41,508 bases of DNA, taken from NCBI GenBank assembly GCA_013288205.1, contig JABDCH010000010.1, positions 1-41,508 on the forward strand. The letters are read 5' to 3'. The notes beneath the pieces are model-generated. The model was not told the origin of the DNA and did not search any database. It was given only the letters and a program-made list of their open reading frames with translations. A program made the translations under genes and the position numbers. Below are positions 1 through 8,113 of this stretch, in pieces. The DNA comes from Bacteroidota bacterium. GTDB taxonomy: Bacteria; Bacteroidota; Bacteroidia; JABEUT01. The stretch's first letter is position 1; each line of letters opens with the position of its first letter.

Positions 1-144
1 GGGATTGAAATGCGGAATATCAGATAAACCTCTATAAATACTAACTGAAAATTGGGTCTGTGCAATATTTCGTATCGCTTCAATAAAGCTTTGGTTTATC
101 GACTTAGCGCGTGTACTTCCTGAAATAGCTAATACTTTCTTCAT
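1..144 (-). CDS. NADPH-dependent FMN reductase family protein (5' part only)
   Basis: The minus-strand frame starts at the ATG whose complement is 142-144 and runs open off the left edge, giving the first 48 residues. They begin MKKVLAISGSTRAKSINQSF and continue to a DIPHFNP segment. The AISGSTRxxSxN loop is the FMN-phosphate-binding loop of flavodoxin-fold NADPH:FMN/quinone reductases, and the later D-x-P-x-FNP region also fits that family. Such enzymes are cytosolic and reduce FMN or quinones with NAD(P)H. The start overlaps a degenerate OmpA-like tail (145-195) in another frame, so its promoter lies in, or upstream of, that remnant. The family call is fairly secure; the substrate cannot be inferred. 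Confidence 0.8.
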   Translation of the reverse strand, partial: MKKVLAISGSTRAKSINQSFIEAIRNIAQTQFSVSIYRGLSDIPHFNP

Positions 145-195
145 GTTTTTTTGCAATCTTTATTTCTGTTCTGCGGTTTAGTTGCTGCCCTTAAT
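145..195 (-). pseudogene. Degenerate C-terminal tail of an OmpA-like gene
   Basis: Read on the minus strand, this stretch encodes GQQLNRRTEIKIAKK, the hallmark end of an OmpA_C peptidoglycan-binding domain (compare GRQLNRRTEMKIIGK at the end of the intact gene ending at 907). An in-frame TAA immediately precedes the GQQ, so no intact gene is present. The frame runs on into the start of the FMN reductase gene and stops shortly after. Seventeen bases are identical to the corresponding tail of the intact OmpA gene. This looks like the scar of a deletion, or of recombination between OmpA paralogues. A chance match is possible because the segment is short. Confidence 0.45.
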
Positions 196-225
196 GCACA
201 AAAAATGTGAATTTATAAGAATCAA

Positions 226-807
226 TCACTGTAAGTGGATCATGCTTATTGAGTCCTGTTTGTGTATATATTCATCTAATTTCTTTTTATCGGCAGAATC
301 GTGGCTTGAATAGTAAAGTGCTTTTAAATGTGCTAATTGGGGGTTTCTATATTGAGCTAACAATATTGTTTCAGAAGGCGTGAAGAAAAATAAAGCAGAA
401 AGACAAAACATTACTATTGCCCGTCGTGTCATCCGTTTGTAATAGAGTTTCAGCTCGTCACTAGCAGCATCACCTGCTCTTTTTTGTAATATGTTTGTAA
501 AAATAAGTATGATAGGGGTTGAAATCAATCCAATGAGCAGATAAAGAAATCCATTTCCGGGCCAATATTGTAGTTTAAATAATATCCCAATAACTATAAT
601 TGCAAAAGCGATGCCCGATGGTATTGTTAGCGCTATATTTTGATTCGCAATTTTCTTTTCAGAGAAAAAGTAAAATGCAAAATAAAAGTAGACCATACTC
701 AAAGCTCCCATTGAAAGTAGCATTAATTGCATCCCACCAGGATAATGTAGGAATTTTATAATAAGCCCTGCCAAAGCAAGTAATGCCAAAACCCGTTCTG
801 TTCTCAT
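226..807 (-). CDS. Multipass membrane protein with two GldL-like hairpins
   Basis: A 193-residue protein with about five hydrophobic segments (roughly residues 5-21, 25-48, 58-78, 83-108 and 128-150) and a short charged C-terminal tail. Two segments repeat the same pattern: AGLIIKFLHYPGG and IGILFKLQYWPGNG. Each is a helix ending in K-(L/F)-x-(Y/W)PG before the next helix. This resembles the transmembrane hairpin of the T9SS motor protein GldL (FKxxHWPG), so a GldL-type fold is inferred. It is too short for GldL itself and has no gldM-like neighbour. The function is unknown. A TATATTTG box on the minus strand at 827-834 sits just upstream and supports this start. Confidence 0.6.
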   Translation of the reverse strand: MRTERVLALLALAGLIIKFLHYPGGMQLMLLSMGALSMVYFYFAFYFFSEKKIANQNIALTIPSGIAFAIIVIGILFKLQYWPGNGFLYLLIGLISTPIILIFTNILQKRAGDAASDELKLYYKRMTRRAIVMFCLSALFFFTPSETILLAQYRNPQLAHLKALYYSSHDSADKKKLDEYIHKQDSISMIHLQ

Positions 808-826
808 ATATTTTTATTCTGTATAA

Positions 827-834
827 CAAATATA
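827..834 (-). promoter_or_regulatory. Candidate -7 box of the 226-807 gene
   Basis: The minus-strand sequence TATATTTG matches the Bacteroidota -7 consensus TAnnTTTG. It lies about 20 bases upstream of the ATG at 807. No clear TTG -33 element is seen at the usual spacing. Confidence 0.45.
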
Positions 835-867
835 AGGATTGGTTTTTATCTGTAACGATAAAAGGTT

Positions 868-900
868 CCCGATGAAACTCCTCTAATAATGCCTGTCGGG
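868..900 (-). terminator. Weak hairpin after the PorE-like gene
   Basis: On the minus strand CCCGA and TCGGG form a 5-bp stem around a long loop, followed by AACCTTTTATC, directly after the stop at 907. The stem is short and the T-run interrupted, so this is only a tentative terminator. Confidence 0.25.
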
Positions 901-906
901 CTCTGA

Positions 907-2847
907 CTACTTTCCTATAATTTTCATTTCTGTTCTGCGGTTCAACTGACGGCCTTCAGGGGTATCATTGGTAGCAATTGGTCTTGTTTGGCCATAACCC
1001 TTATAAGTTAAACGGTTAGCATCAATTGAATGTGCAATCAAATAATTGTAAACTGCTTTGGCTCTGTTTTCGGAGAGGATGATATTGCTTTGTGGAGTTC
1101 CCTGGTTATCGGTATGCCCGCTGATTTCTATTTTAATAGTTGGATTATTTTTCAGGAATGCAATCAATTTGCCCAACTCTACTTCCGATTCAGGTTTTAA
1201 ATCGTATTTGTTTGTTTCAAAAAAGATGTTTTTGAGCACTATAGTGGCTCCGGTATCGATAGGTTGTAAGGGTACATTTTTTAAATAAGGATGCTCGTAA
1301 TTTGCTTTTATATCTTTCAAGGAAAAGTTTTCGGAATAGAACAAGTACCCGTTCTTACTCACATTTAGAGCATAGTTTCTATTTACGGGCAGACAAACTA
1401 AAAAGGTGCCATCAACAGGCCTGGAGGTAGATTCAGATACTACTTTCCCTGTTGTTAAATCTGTCAAGGTAAAATTAGCAATTAAAGGTTGCGTAGTAGT
1501 GGCATCGTATACTTTCCCTTTCATATAAGTTACTGGTTGTGGGCGCAAAGAATCCGGAAGCAAAAAGGAATATATATCCATTTTGCCAAGTCCTCCCGGC
1601 CTGTCAGATGAAAAATAGGCCAATTTGCCATCCGGGTCTATTGCAATACCTGTTTCATTCTTAGGTGTGTTAATCGGGTACCCTAAATTTACCGGTATTC
1701 CCCATCGTCCATTTGGCAGCCTACGCGACATAAATAAATCTAACCCACCAAACCCCGGATGCCCGTCTGATGCAAAGTAGAGTGTTTGGTTATCGGGTGC
1801 GATGCAAGGCCATTCTTCCACTCCGGGGGTATTAATCGTATCACTCAATTTTGTTGGCATACTCCAGGTTCCCGAATCACTAAGAACCGTTTCGTATATA
1901 TCTTGTTGCTCCACATTATATCCGGCTACTTTTCCACGTACAAAATAAAGAGTTCTTCCATCGGAAGCAAGGCACGGCTGGGTTTCCCAATTACGGGTAT
2001 TTATAGGTGGCCCCAAATTCCTGGGGCGCGACCATTCGTTACCCACCTTAAATGAATAATAAAGATCCTGGTCGCCATATCCTCCCGGCCTGTCAGATGC
2101 AAAAATAAGAAGATTACCATCTGCTGAAATACTCGGGGCTCCATCCATAGCTTCACTATTTATTTGAGGGCCCATATTGACGGCTTTTGTCCACTGTCCG
2201 TTTTCTTTAAAACTCACATACAAGTCCTCATTATAATTTTGGGCCCCAAATTCCGGGTGCCCGTATTCAAGCTGGCGTGTAAAAATAAGAGTAGTACCGT
2301 CTTCCGTAATAGTAGGGTAATATTCATCTACTTGGGTATTAATAGCGGAGCCCATATTAACAGGGTTAAACGGAACAGGATGTTTTATTGCCTCTACTGC
2401 AAATTCGCAATCGGCAATCATATTGGCAGCATCACTACGCAATTTGGGGTCTTTGTCTCCATATTCCAGGAAAAGCTGCAAATGTTGTTGGGCAATTGCA
2501 TAGCGCGCTGCCCCCAGTTCCAGCTTTCCTGCGTCTAGATATATGTTAGGGTGAAATGAGGGATTAATGCGAATCACTGTATTGTATTGTACCAACGCAT
2601 CCGAATCGTCGTGTATATCCTGATAAATATATCCCAGCATGCCTTGCGCTTCCGCAAACATACTATCTTCCCTGATAGCTTTTTTTAACGTTTGAATGGC
2701 CTCCGAATTTTGGTTGGCATTATAATAACCGGCTGCCTCCTGGTATAGTTTTATTGCCTTTTTATTCTGGGTAGTGTATGTTTTTTGGCTATACAACATA
2801 CTGCCGATAAAGAATACTAAAAATAAAGTGGCAGTTGTTTTTTTCAT
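907..2847 (-). CDS. PorE-architecture OmpA protein (TPR, PD40 propeller, CRD, OmpA_C)
   Basis: A 646-residue exported envelope protein. I place the start at the ATG at 2847; the frame also opens at a TTG two codons earlier (MPMKK). Order of parts: signal peptide MKKTTATLFLVFFIGSMLYSQ with no lipobox cysteine; TPR repeats to about residue 120; PD40/WD40-like propeller blades (about 165-425) with recurring ASDG/SADG and SDRPGG-x-G-x-(D/M)-(L/I)Y motifs; a carboxypeptidase-regulatory-like domain (about 445-530); and a C-terminal OmpA domain with SGHTDNQG, LSENRA and LNRRTE. This order matches PorE, the peptidoglycan-associated T9SS component, which fits the T9SS cargo elsewhere in the window. 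PorE itself is a lipoprotein and Bacteroidota carry several paralogues with this layout, so orthology is not claimed. Confidence 0.85.
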   Translation of the reverse strand: MKKTTATLFLVFFIGSMLYSQKTYTTQNKKAIKLYQEAAGYYNANQNSEAIQTLKKAIREDSMFAEAQGMLGYIYQDIHDDSDALVQYNTVIRINPSFHPNIYLDAGKLELGAARYAIAQQHLQLFLEYGDKDPKLRSDAANMIADCEFAVEAIKHPVPFNPVNMGSAINTQVDEYYPTITEDGTTLIFTRQLEYGHPEFGAQNYNEDLYVSFKENGQWTKAVNMGPQINSEAMDGAPSISADGNLLIFASDRPGGYGDQDLYYSFKVGNEWSRPRNLGPPINTRNWETQPCLASDGRTLYFVRGKVAGYNVEQQDIYETVLSDSGTWSMPTKLSDTINTPGVEEWPCIAPDNQTLYFASDGHPGFGGLDLFMSRRLPNGRWGIPVNLGYPINTPKNETGIAIDPDGKLAYFSSDRPGGLGKMDIYSFLLPDSLRPQPVTYMKGKVYDATTTQPLIANFTLTDLTTGKVVSESTSRPVDGTFLVCLPVNRNYALNVSKNGYLFYSENFSLKDIKANYEHPYLKNVPLQPIDTGATIVLKNIFFETNKYDLKPESEVELGKLIAFLKNNPTIKIEISGHTDNQGTPQSNIILSENRAKAVYNYLIAHSIDANRLTYKGYGQTRPIATNDTPEGRQLNRRTEMKIIGK

Positions 2848-2976
2848 TGGCAATAAAATACAATAGATTGCAAAGGTCTAAATTTTCTGCTACTCTGGAA
2901 TTTTCCCTGAAACAGCAAATTCTAATTAAAGACCTTTTAGGCTTAAAAGACATACATCAGTGTGGGAAATTAATTT

Positions 2977-2984
2977 TAACTTTG
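2977..2984 (+). promoter_or_regulatory. Candidate -7 box of the YfiT-type gene
   Basis: TAACTTTG matches TAnnTTTG and ends 17 bases before the ATG at 3002, which would give a very short leader. No convincing -33 TTG is seen. Confidence 0.5.
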
Positions 2985-3001
2985 CCTCATAATTATCTCG
3001 C

Positions 3002-3550
3002 ATGAAGAAAGCGGAACGTAAAGAATTGAAGTATCCCGTCGGGGAATTTAAAATGCCCAAAAAGATTTCTGATAAAGAAATAGAATCAAGCATTAAAACC
3101 ATAACAGGATTCCCCTCTAAACTGCGAAAAGAGATGACTAAACTGAATGATGATATGTTAGAATATCGTCATCGCCCCGGTGGTTGGACAATAAGGCAAT
3201 TAATACATCATTGCGCTGACAGCCATATAAATGCGTATGTGAGAACTAAACTAGCCTATACAGAAAAGAACCCTACTGTAAAACCCTACGACGAAAGTGC
3301 ATGGGCAAATACCGGGGATGCGGGAGAAGCTCCCGTAGAATGGTCGTTGATGTTATTAGAAGGCTTGCATAAACGCTGGACTGCCTTATTATCTGAATTA
3401 AACGAAGATGACCTGGAAAGAACATATTATCACCCCGAACAAAAAAAAGAAATAAAGTTAAAACAACTTTTAGTTCTTTACGCCTGGCATTGTAGCCACC
3501 ACCTGGCCCATGTACAACAAGCTAAAAAGCATAAAAATAAATTCAAGTAA
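3002..3550 (+). CDS. YfiT-type DinB-superfamily putative metal-dependent hydrolase / thiol transferase
   Basis: A 182-residue cytosolic four-helix-bundle protein. The RPGGWTIRQLIHHCADSH segment and the YAWHCSHHLAH segment are the two metal-ligand regions of the Bacillus YfiT/BstA family. H70, H163 and H167 stand in the spacing of the three Zn/Ni ligands. Family members are annotated as putative metal-dependent hydrolases and some are bacillithiol S-transferases. Bacteroidota also make bacillithiol, so a thiol-transfer role is plausible but inferred. The last 41 bases overlap the N-terminal codons of the following TPR gene, suggesting co-transcription. Family confidence is high; the substrate is unknown. 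Confidence 0.88.
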   Translation: MKKAERKELKYPVGEFKMPKKISDKEIESSIKTITGFPSKLRKEMTKLNDDMLEYRHRPGGWTIRQLIHHCADSHINAYVRTKLAYTEKNPTVKPYDESAWANTGDAGEAPVEWSLMLLEGLHKRWTALLSELNEDDLERTYYHPEQKKEIKLKQLLVLYAWHCSHHLAHVQQAKKHKNKFK

Positions 3551-4622
3551 GCTGTTCGATAAAAGTAAAAGCCATAAGATAATTGTCAAATGGTCTATAC
3601 AATTTTTATCCTATAGTTTATATTTTATTGCGCCGGCTGCATTCGCACAAAATACGGATGCAAGCGCCATTGCGCTTTTCAATTCGGGTCAATATCAAAA
3701 GGCTGTCGTTGCTTTTACTGCTCTTATAAAAGCAAATAAGCACGATACCAATGCATACGGTTATCGGGGAGCTGCCCGGGAGCGGATTAAAGATTATGAT
3801 GGAGCCCGTAGCGATTTTAGAAAACTGAGCAGATGGAGCCCCCGGGACCCAAGACCTCATTTTAAACTGGGTTTTTTGTGGGCTGAAACAGAAGATTATT
3901 TCCATTCCATACGGGAATATACCAAAGCTATAAACCTCGATCCTACCTATGCTGTAGCATATAATAACCGGGGTAATTCAGAATATTCAGTAGGCGAAGC
4001 CAGGGAGGCCATGCACGATTTTACGTCTGCTGCTAATGCCGATACAACCTATCCTGATCCTTGGTATAACCGTGGCCATTTAAAAATGGCTCTCGATGAT
4101 TATCATGGGGCTGTTAGCGACTTCAGCAGGGCTATTGCATTAGATCCGTCTAACCCCGACAGTTGGTTTAGCAGGGCGCAGGCCTATGATGCAATTAATG
4201 ATACCTTTAATGCCATAAGTGATTATAGTACTACAATTCAAATAGACACCGGATATATGGACGCTTATTATTTCAGGGGGTGCGACTTACTTGAAGCAAA
4301 AGACTATGAAAGCGCTATGAATGATTTTTCTGCATCACTGAGTAACGACAGCAGTTACTACTGGGTCTATTACTTACGGGGGACAGCTCTTGATTCGTTG
4401 GGTGAATATGCTGCGGCTATTGATGATTACGCGCATGCTATTGCTATGCAGCGTGATTGCGGCCCTGCTTACCTTGGGCGGGGATATGCCTACCTGGAAC
4501 AAGGAATGAAGGACTATGCCTGCACCGATTTAAATGCTGCATTGTACTATGGCGCCGGTGGAAGAACAAAAGAACTCTTGGATAAAAACTGTGGTGTGCG
4601 TATAAAAGTATATGGGAGATAA
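3510..4622 (+). CDS. Exported TPR-repeat protein
   Basis: A 370-residue protein. An unusually long basic N-terminal stretch precedes a hydrophobic segment (about residues 27-45) ending AAFAQ, a typical Bacteroidota signal-peptidase I site. The rest is about nine tetratricopeptide repeats with the usual A-x3-Y/F and N/D-P signatures (for example AINLDPTYAVAYNNRGNSEY). The only ATG upstream of the signal is at 3510, inside the YfiT-type gene, so the start overlaps it by 41 bases; a non-ATG start nearer the hydrophobic segment would give a more normal signal peptide. The gene heads a run of exported repeat proteins (MORN_2, MORN_2) and then two outer-membrane barrels. TPR proteins scaffold other proteins; the partner is not known. 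Confidence 0.8.
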   Translation: MYNKLKSIKINSSKLFDKSKSHKIIVKWSIQFLSYSLYFIAPAAFAQNTDASAIALFNSGQYQKAVVAFTALIKANKHDTNAYGYRGAARERIKDYDGARSDFRKLSRWSPRDPRPHFKLGFLWAETEDYFHSIREYTKAINLDPTYAVAYNNRGNSEYSVGEAREAMHDFTSAANADTTYPDPWYNRGHLKMALDDYHGAVSDFSRAIALDPSNPDSWFSRAQAYDAINDTFNAISDYSTTIQIDTGYMDAYYFRGCDLLEAKDYESAMNDFSASLSNDSSYYWVYYLRGTALDSLGEYAAAIDDYAHAIAMQRDCGPAYLGRGYAYLEQGMKDYACTDLNAALYYGAGGRTKELLDKNCGVRIKVYGR

Positions 4623-4644
4623 TTTATAAAGGCGAAAAACCAGA

Positions 4645-5385
4645 ATGTTTTTAATGAAGCCTCATTCCATTTTGATAGTTATAATCTTATTTTCCTGTCG
4701 TATTATGGGACAGGTTCCGCCCTATGCCGGGCACCAGGCCGATACCGCAGGCGCGGGATTTACCGATAAATCGGAAGCCAAAAACGGTATACAAAACGGA
4801 GTAAAGGAAGGCAAATGGATTGAAAATATTGATGTGCGGGGAAATGTTACAGATAACCCTCATGCTGTATATTACCGGCTCACCATATATACGGCCGGTA
4901 ACCCCGATGGGCTGCAGCACTATTATTACAAGAATGGCCAACTGGCTGCTATTATGCCGTATGCAAACGGCAAAAAAAATGGAATTGGAAAGCTCTTTTT
5001 TGAAAGCGGTGCATTACTAAAAGTAATCCCATATAAGGACAGCTTAATAAATGGAGTAGCTGTAACCTATTACGAGAATAGTCAGGAAATGAATGAAATT
5101 CCATACTCCAATGGTAAAAAGAATGGACTGGGGAAATTGTATTACCAAGATGGTAAATTGCAGAGCAAAACTTTCTATGTGAATGATTTAAAAAATGGCG
5201 ATGTCGATGTTTATTACGAAAGCGGTGGGTTAATGTCTGAAATTCCATGCATAAATGACAAAAGAAATGGTGTTGAGAAAGAATATTATGAAGATGGCAA
5301 ATTAAAAAGCGAAACTCCTTATAAGGATGATAGGATAAGTGGAGAAACGAAACAATACGAGGATAGTGAAAATGAATTTAAATAA
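4645..5385 (+). CDS. Exported MORN_2-repeat protein, first tandem paralogue
   Basis: A 246-residue protein with an N-terminal signal (MKPHSILIVIILFSC followed by RIMGQ). Cleavage after MGQ is one possibility; a lipid-anchored cysteine at the FSC position is a weaker one. After a lead-in domain (NGVKEGKWIENID) come about seven repeats of roughly 23 residues on the pattern NG-x-x-K-x-YY-x-(D/S)G-x-L-x-x-x-x-PY. These are MORN_2 (PF07661) repeats, often auto-annotated as YwqK-type antitoxin. No toxin gene is adjacent and the protein is exported, so that label is misleading. It starts at ATG 4645 or 4654. It is clearly homologous to the next gene, with which it overlaps by 14 bases. Confidence 0.8.
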   Translation: MFLMKPHSILIVIILFSCRIMGQVPPYAGHQADTAGAGFTDKSEAKNGIQNGVKEGKWIENIDVRGNVTDNPHAVYYRLTIYTAGNPDGLQHYYYKNGQLAAIMPYANGKKNGIGKLFFESGALLKVIPYKDSLINGVAVTYYENSQEMNEIPYSNGKKNGLGKLYYQDGKLQSKTFYVNDLKNGDVDVYYESGGLMSEIPCINDKRNGVEKEYYEDGKLKSETPYKDDRISGETKQYEDSENEFK

Positions 5386-6571
5386 GTGGGCGCTGACATT
5401 TAGTTTCTGTTGTTGCATTTTAGTATGCCCGGCGCAATCGTGCCAGCCACAGCCCGATGCGAAAAATGAAATAGTGAATGGGCTGAAACAAGGAAAATGG
5501 GTTGAATATATAGACGAGAAAAATAATCCTGTTAATGATACAGCTTCAGCATTGTTTTATAGGGTAACCTATTATAATTCCGGCAAGCCCGATGGAGTAG
5601 TGTGGGAATACAATAAGAATAATTTGTTGCGAAATGAAATACCTTACACCGATGGCAAAAGAGAAGGCATGGAGAAAGAGTATTATCTTGATGGAAACCT
5701 GAGGCGTGAAGATTCTTATGCAAATGGAATGTTAAATGGTCCGACAAGGATATACAATGAGAGTGGTATTTTGTTGAGTGAAGTATCTTATAGGAAAGAT
5801 ACATTGTATGGAACTATGAAGCTGTATTACGAAGATGGAACTTTAAGGCTTGAGTGTTCATATATCAATGGGCGGAGAAACGGAATGGAAAAAGCATATT
5901 ATGAGAATGGGCGAATGAGAAGCGAGACCCCTTACAGAAATGATAGCCTTATGGGTTTAGAGAAGACCTATAATGAAGAAGGTATTTTAGTTATGGAAGC
6001 CTTCTATTACGATGGAATGAAAAGCGGAATTGAGAAAGATTATGGCAGCAACAGGAAACTGCATGAAGAAGTCATGTATGCTAAGGGCGCTAAATGCGGC
6101 ATTGATAAGGAATATTACGACGATGGGCATTTACATATGGAAAGCCAGTACAGTAACGGGACAAAAGCCGGTATGTCGAAAGAATATTATGAGGATGGGA
6201 AGGTGAAAACTGAAACCCCATTTGTTAACTTTAACATAAACGGAGAAGAAAAGGGATATTATGAAAGTGGCGAATTGATGCGTGAAACCCCTTATGCAAA
6301 CAACCAGAAAAACGGAATTGAAAAAGATTACTATAAAAACGGAAAATTGGAATTGGAAATAACCTTTGAAAATGGACAATTAAACGGTATAGAAAAATAT
6401 TATTATTCAAATGGAGCCATTCACAATGAAATACCATATGTGGTGGGGAAAAAAAGCGGGATTGAAAAGGAGTACTATCCCTCGGGCGTATTAAAAGCAG
6501 AAACCGTTTATCACGGCGGTAAGATAGATGGATTTAAAAATTACGACACCTCCGGTAAAGAAATCAAATAA
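5372..6571 (+). CDS. Exported MORN_2-repeat protein, second tandem paralogue
   Basis: A 399-residue protein. I place the start at ATG 5372, because it gives a clean signal peptide (MNLNKWALTFSFCCCILVCPAQ). The frame also opens at 5339, which would place extra basic residues ahead of it. The lead-in NGLKQGKWVEYID matches the previous gene. Then follow about 13 MORN_2 repeats of 23 residues (69 bp), consensus GIEK-x-YY-x-(D/N)G-x-L-x-x-E-x-PY-x-(D/N)G. The stop codon of the upstream paralogue lies inside the first codons here, so the two are probably translated together. The repeats should form a long beta-rich rod. The role is unknown; export and the neighbouring barrels suggest an envelope function. 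Confidence 0.82.
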   Translation: MNLNKWALTFSFCCCILVCPAQSCQPQPDAKNEIVNGLKQGKWVEYIDEKNNPVNDTASALFYRVTYYNSGKPDGVVWEYNKNNLLRNEIPYTDGKREGMEKEYYLDGNLRREDSYANGMLNGPTRIYNESGILLSEVSYRKDTLYGTMKLYYEDGTLRLECSYINGRRNGMEKAYYENGRMRSETPYRNDSLMGLEKTYNEEGILVMEAFYYDGMKSGIEKDYGSNRKLHEEVMYAKGAKCGIDKEYYDDGHLHMESQYSNGTKAGMSKEYYEDGKVKTETPFVNFNINGEEKGYYESGELMRETPYANNQKNGIEKDYYKNGKLELEITFENGQLNGIEKYYYSNGAIHNEIPYVVGKKSGIEKEYYPSGVLKAETVYHGGKIDGFKNYDTSGKEIK

Positions 6572-6585
6572 TTAGTATTCCAACT

Positions 6586-6631
6586 CTTCTAATTAACCTT
6601 CTGTCGCTTCTAATTAATAGTCTGACTATTA
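6586..6631. repeat. Intergenic direct repeat plus inverted repeat before the barrel genes
   Basis: CTTCTAATTAA occurs at 6586-6596 and again at 6607-6617, 21 bases apart, i.e. two helical turns. Overlapping the second copy, TAATAGTC-T-GACTATTA (6615-6631) is a perfect 8-bp inverted repeat around one central base. The layout suits a protein-binding site, though no -7/-33 promoter pair is recognisable. A terminator is less likely because there is no T-run. Confidence 0.4.
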
Positions 6632-6729
6632 TGTTCTTAATATTAAACGTAAGTGGAGTATCTTAGTCAAAGTATACCAGTATCTTCAATTTTATAACAT
6701 TACGTAGATTAAATAGAAGCAGAGTCAAG

Positions 6730-7968
6730 TTGAGAAAGAGAGGATTGTTTTTACACTTTGTTATAATGGCCAACTTGGTTACCGCCCAAACAGGGAATAC
6801 GGTAGGCTCAAGTTCCGGTAATATTGTCCACAATAAAACGGCTGATAGCCTTGCCGAACAGAAAGATTTAGCTGATGTATTGAGCCGGGCTTTAAAAAGA
6901 GATAAAAAGTCGGGTTCAGATACTACTCTGCAAGTACCAGGTAAATTGTTTTTTTCTTTTGCTCCGGCAGCAGGCTATACACTGGAGGGAGGCCCCATTG
7001 CAGTAGTCACGGTAAATGCCTCATTCTATACAGCCGACCCTTCCAAAACAAACCTATCTGTTTTTACATTCGGTGGTGAGTATTCTCTTCATAATCAGTT
7101 GATGATACCTATCATAAGTGATATCTGGTCTAAAGATAATAAGTTTGACTGGCTGGGAGATTGGCGCTACTATAGTTACCCATCTACCACCTATGGGTTA
7201 GGTTCAAATACCTCTTTATCACAAGCAGATAATACCTATTATTCCTATGTAAGGTTTTATCAGGAAGTGCTAAGACATTTTAGCTCGGACTACTATATGG
7301 GTATCGGCTATAACCTGGATGATCATTATAATATTAAAGATTATGGTGATGCAACTGATTACCAGGAATATAATTCAGAAAATAATAACGGGGCAACAAA
7401 AACAATTTCCTCCGGACCACTGGTTCATTTGATGTATGATAGCCGAAAAAATATTAACAACCCCAGGGCTGCTCTTTTGGCCAGTATTATATTCCGTACC
7501 AATTTTACCTTTTTAGGCAGTACCCAAAATTGGCAATACCTGCAAATAGAGGTACGGAAATATATTAAACTTAATTCGCGGGATGTGTTGGCGTTTTGGA
7601 GTTGGAACGAATTTACCTCGGCCCCTGCTCCATTTTTTGACTTGCCTGCTAACCAATGGGATACGTACAGTAATACTGCAAGAGGTTATATACAAGGCTT
7701 TTACAGAGGAACAAACTTTGCCTATCTGGAAGCAGAATATCGTTTCGTACTGACACGTAATGGTTTGTTGGGTGGCGTTGTGTTTTCAAATGCCGGAAGT
7801 GCAACACAATGGCCATCGAATAAATTTCAATATATCGACCCGGGCGAAGGAGTGGGCTTACGTATTAAATTCAATAAGTATTCCGATGTTAATTTATGCA
7901 TTGACTATGCAGTTGGCTTACACGATGGTTCTCATGGATTGTTTTTTAATCTGGGAGAAGTATTTTAA
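6730..7968 (+). CDS. BamA/TamA-like outer-membrane beta-barrel, first tandem paralogue
   Basis: A 412-residue protein starting at TTG. No in-frame ATG lies between the upstream stop (6664) and the TTG, and the next ATG (6766) would destroy the signal peptide MRKRGLFLHFVIMANLVTAQ. After a short charged linker (about 30-75) the rest is alternating aromatic/polar beta strands with glycine- and asparagine-rich turns. It resembles the C-terminal barrel of the surface-antigen D15/BamA superfamily: SGPLVHLMYDSRKNINNPRAA and a terminal GLFFNLGEVF strand ending in F. There are no POTRA domains, so it is a barrel-only member and not BamA itself. The next gene is a full-length paralogue. Cargo or function is unknown. 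Confidence 0.75.
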   Translation: MRKRGLFLHFVIMANLVTAQTGNTVGSSSGNIVHNKTADSLAEQKDLADVLSRALKRDKKSGSDTTLQVPGKLFFSFAPAAGYTLEGGPIAVVTVNASFYTADPSKTNLSVFTFGGEYSLHNQLMIPIISDIWSKDNKFDWLGDWRYYSYPSTTYGLGSNTSLSQADNTYYSYVRFYQEVLRHFSSDYYMGIGYNLDDHYNIKDYGDATDYQEYNSENNNGATKTISSGPLVHLMYDSRKNINNPRAALLASIIFRTNFTFLGSTQNWQYLQIEVRKYIKLNSRDVLAFWSWNEFTSAPAPFFDLPANQWDTYSNTARGYIQGFYRGTNFAYLEAEYRFVLTRNGLLGGVVFSNAGSATQWPSNKFQYIDPGEGVGLRIKFNKYSDVNLCIDYAVGLHDGSHGLFFNLGEVF

Positions 7969-8113
7969 AATTAGTTAAAAAATCATCATATATAAACTTT
8001 ACTGCTTTTTTAAAGTCTACAATATAATTTATAAGGCAAGTTTACCGGTTGACTATCGTCCAATATATTCCAATAATCCCCAAGATGCAGCAGTAGTACT
8101 CAAATTTATTTTT

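Noticed and set aside
2872-2937. Inverted repeat AAAGGTCT / AGACCTTT in the gap before the PorE-like gene
   Set aside because: The arms are only 8 bp and 50 bases apart, with no relation to a promoter box; likely chance.
4645-6571. Toxin-antitoxin locus based on YwqK-like repeats
   Set aside because: Both proteins have signal peptides and no toxin-like gene is adjacent; the repeats are general MORN_2 units.
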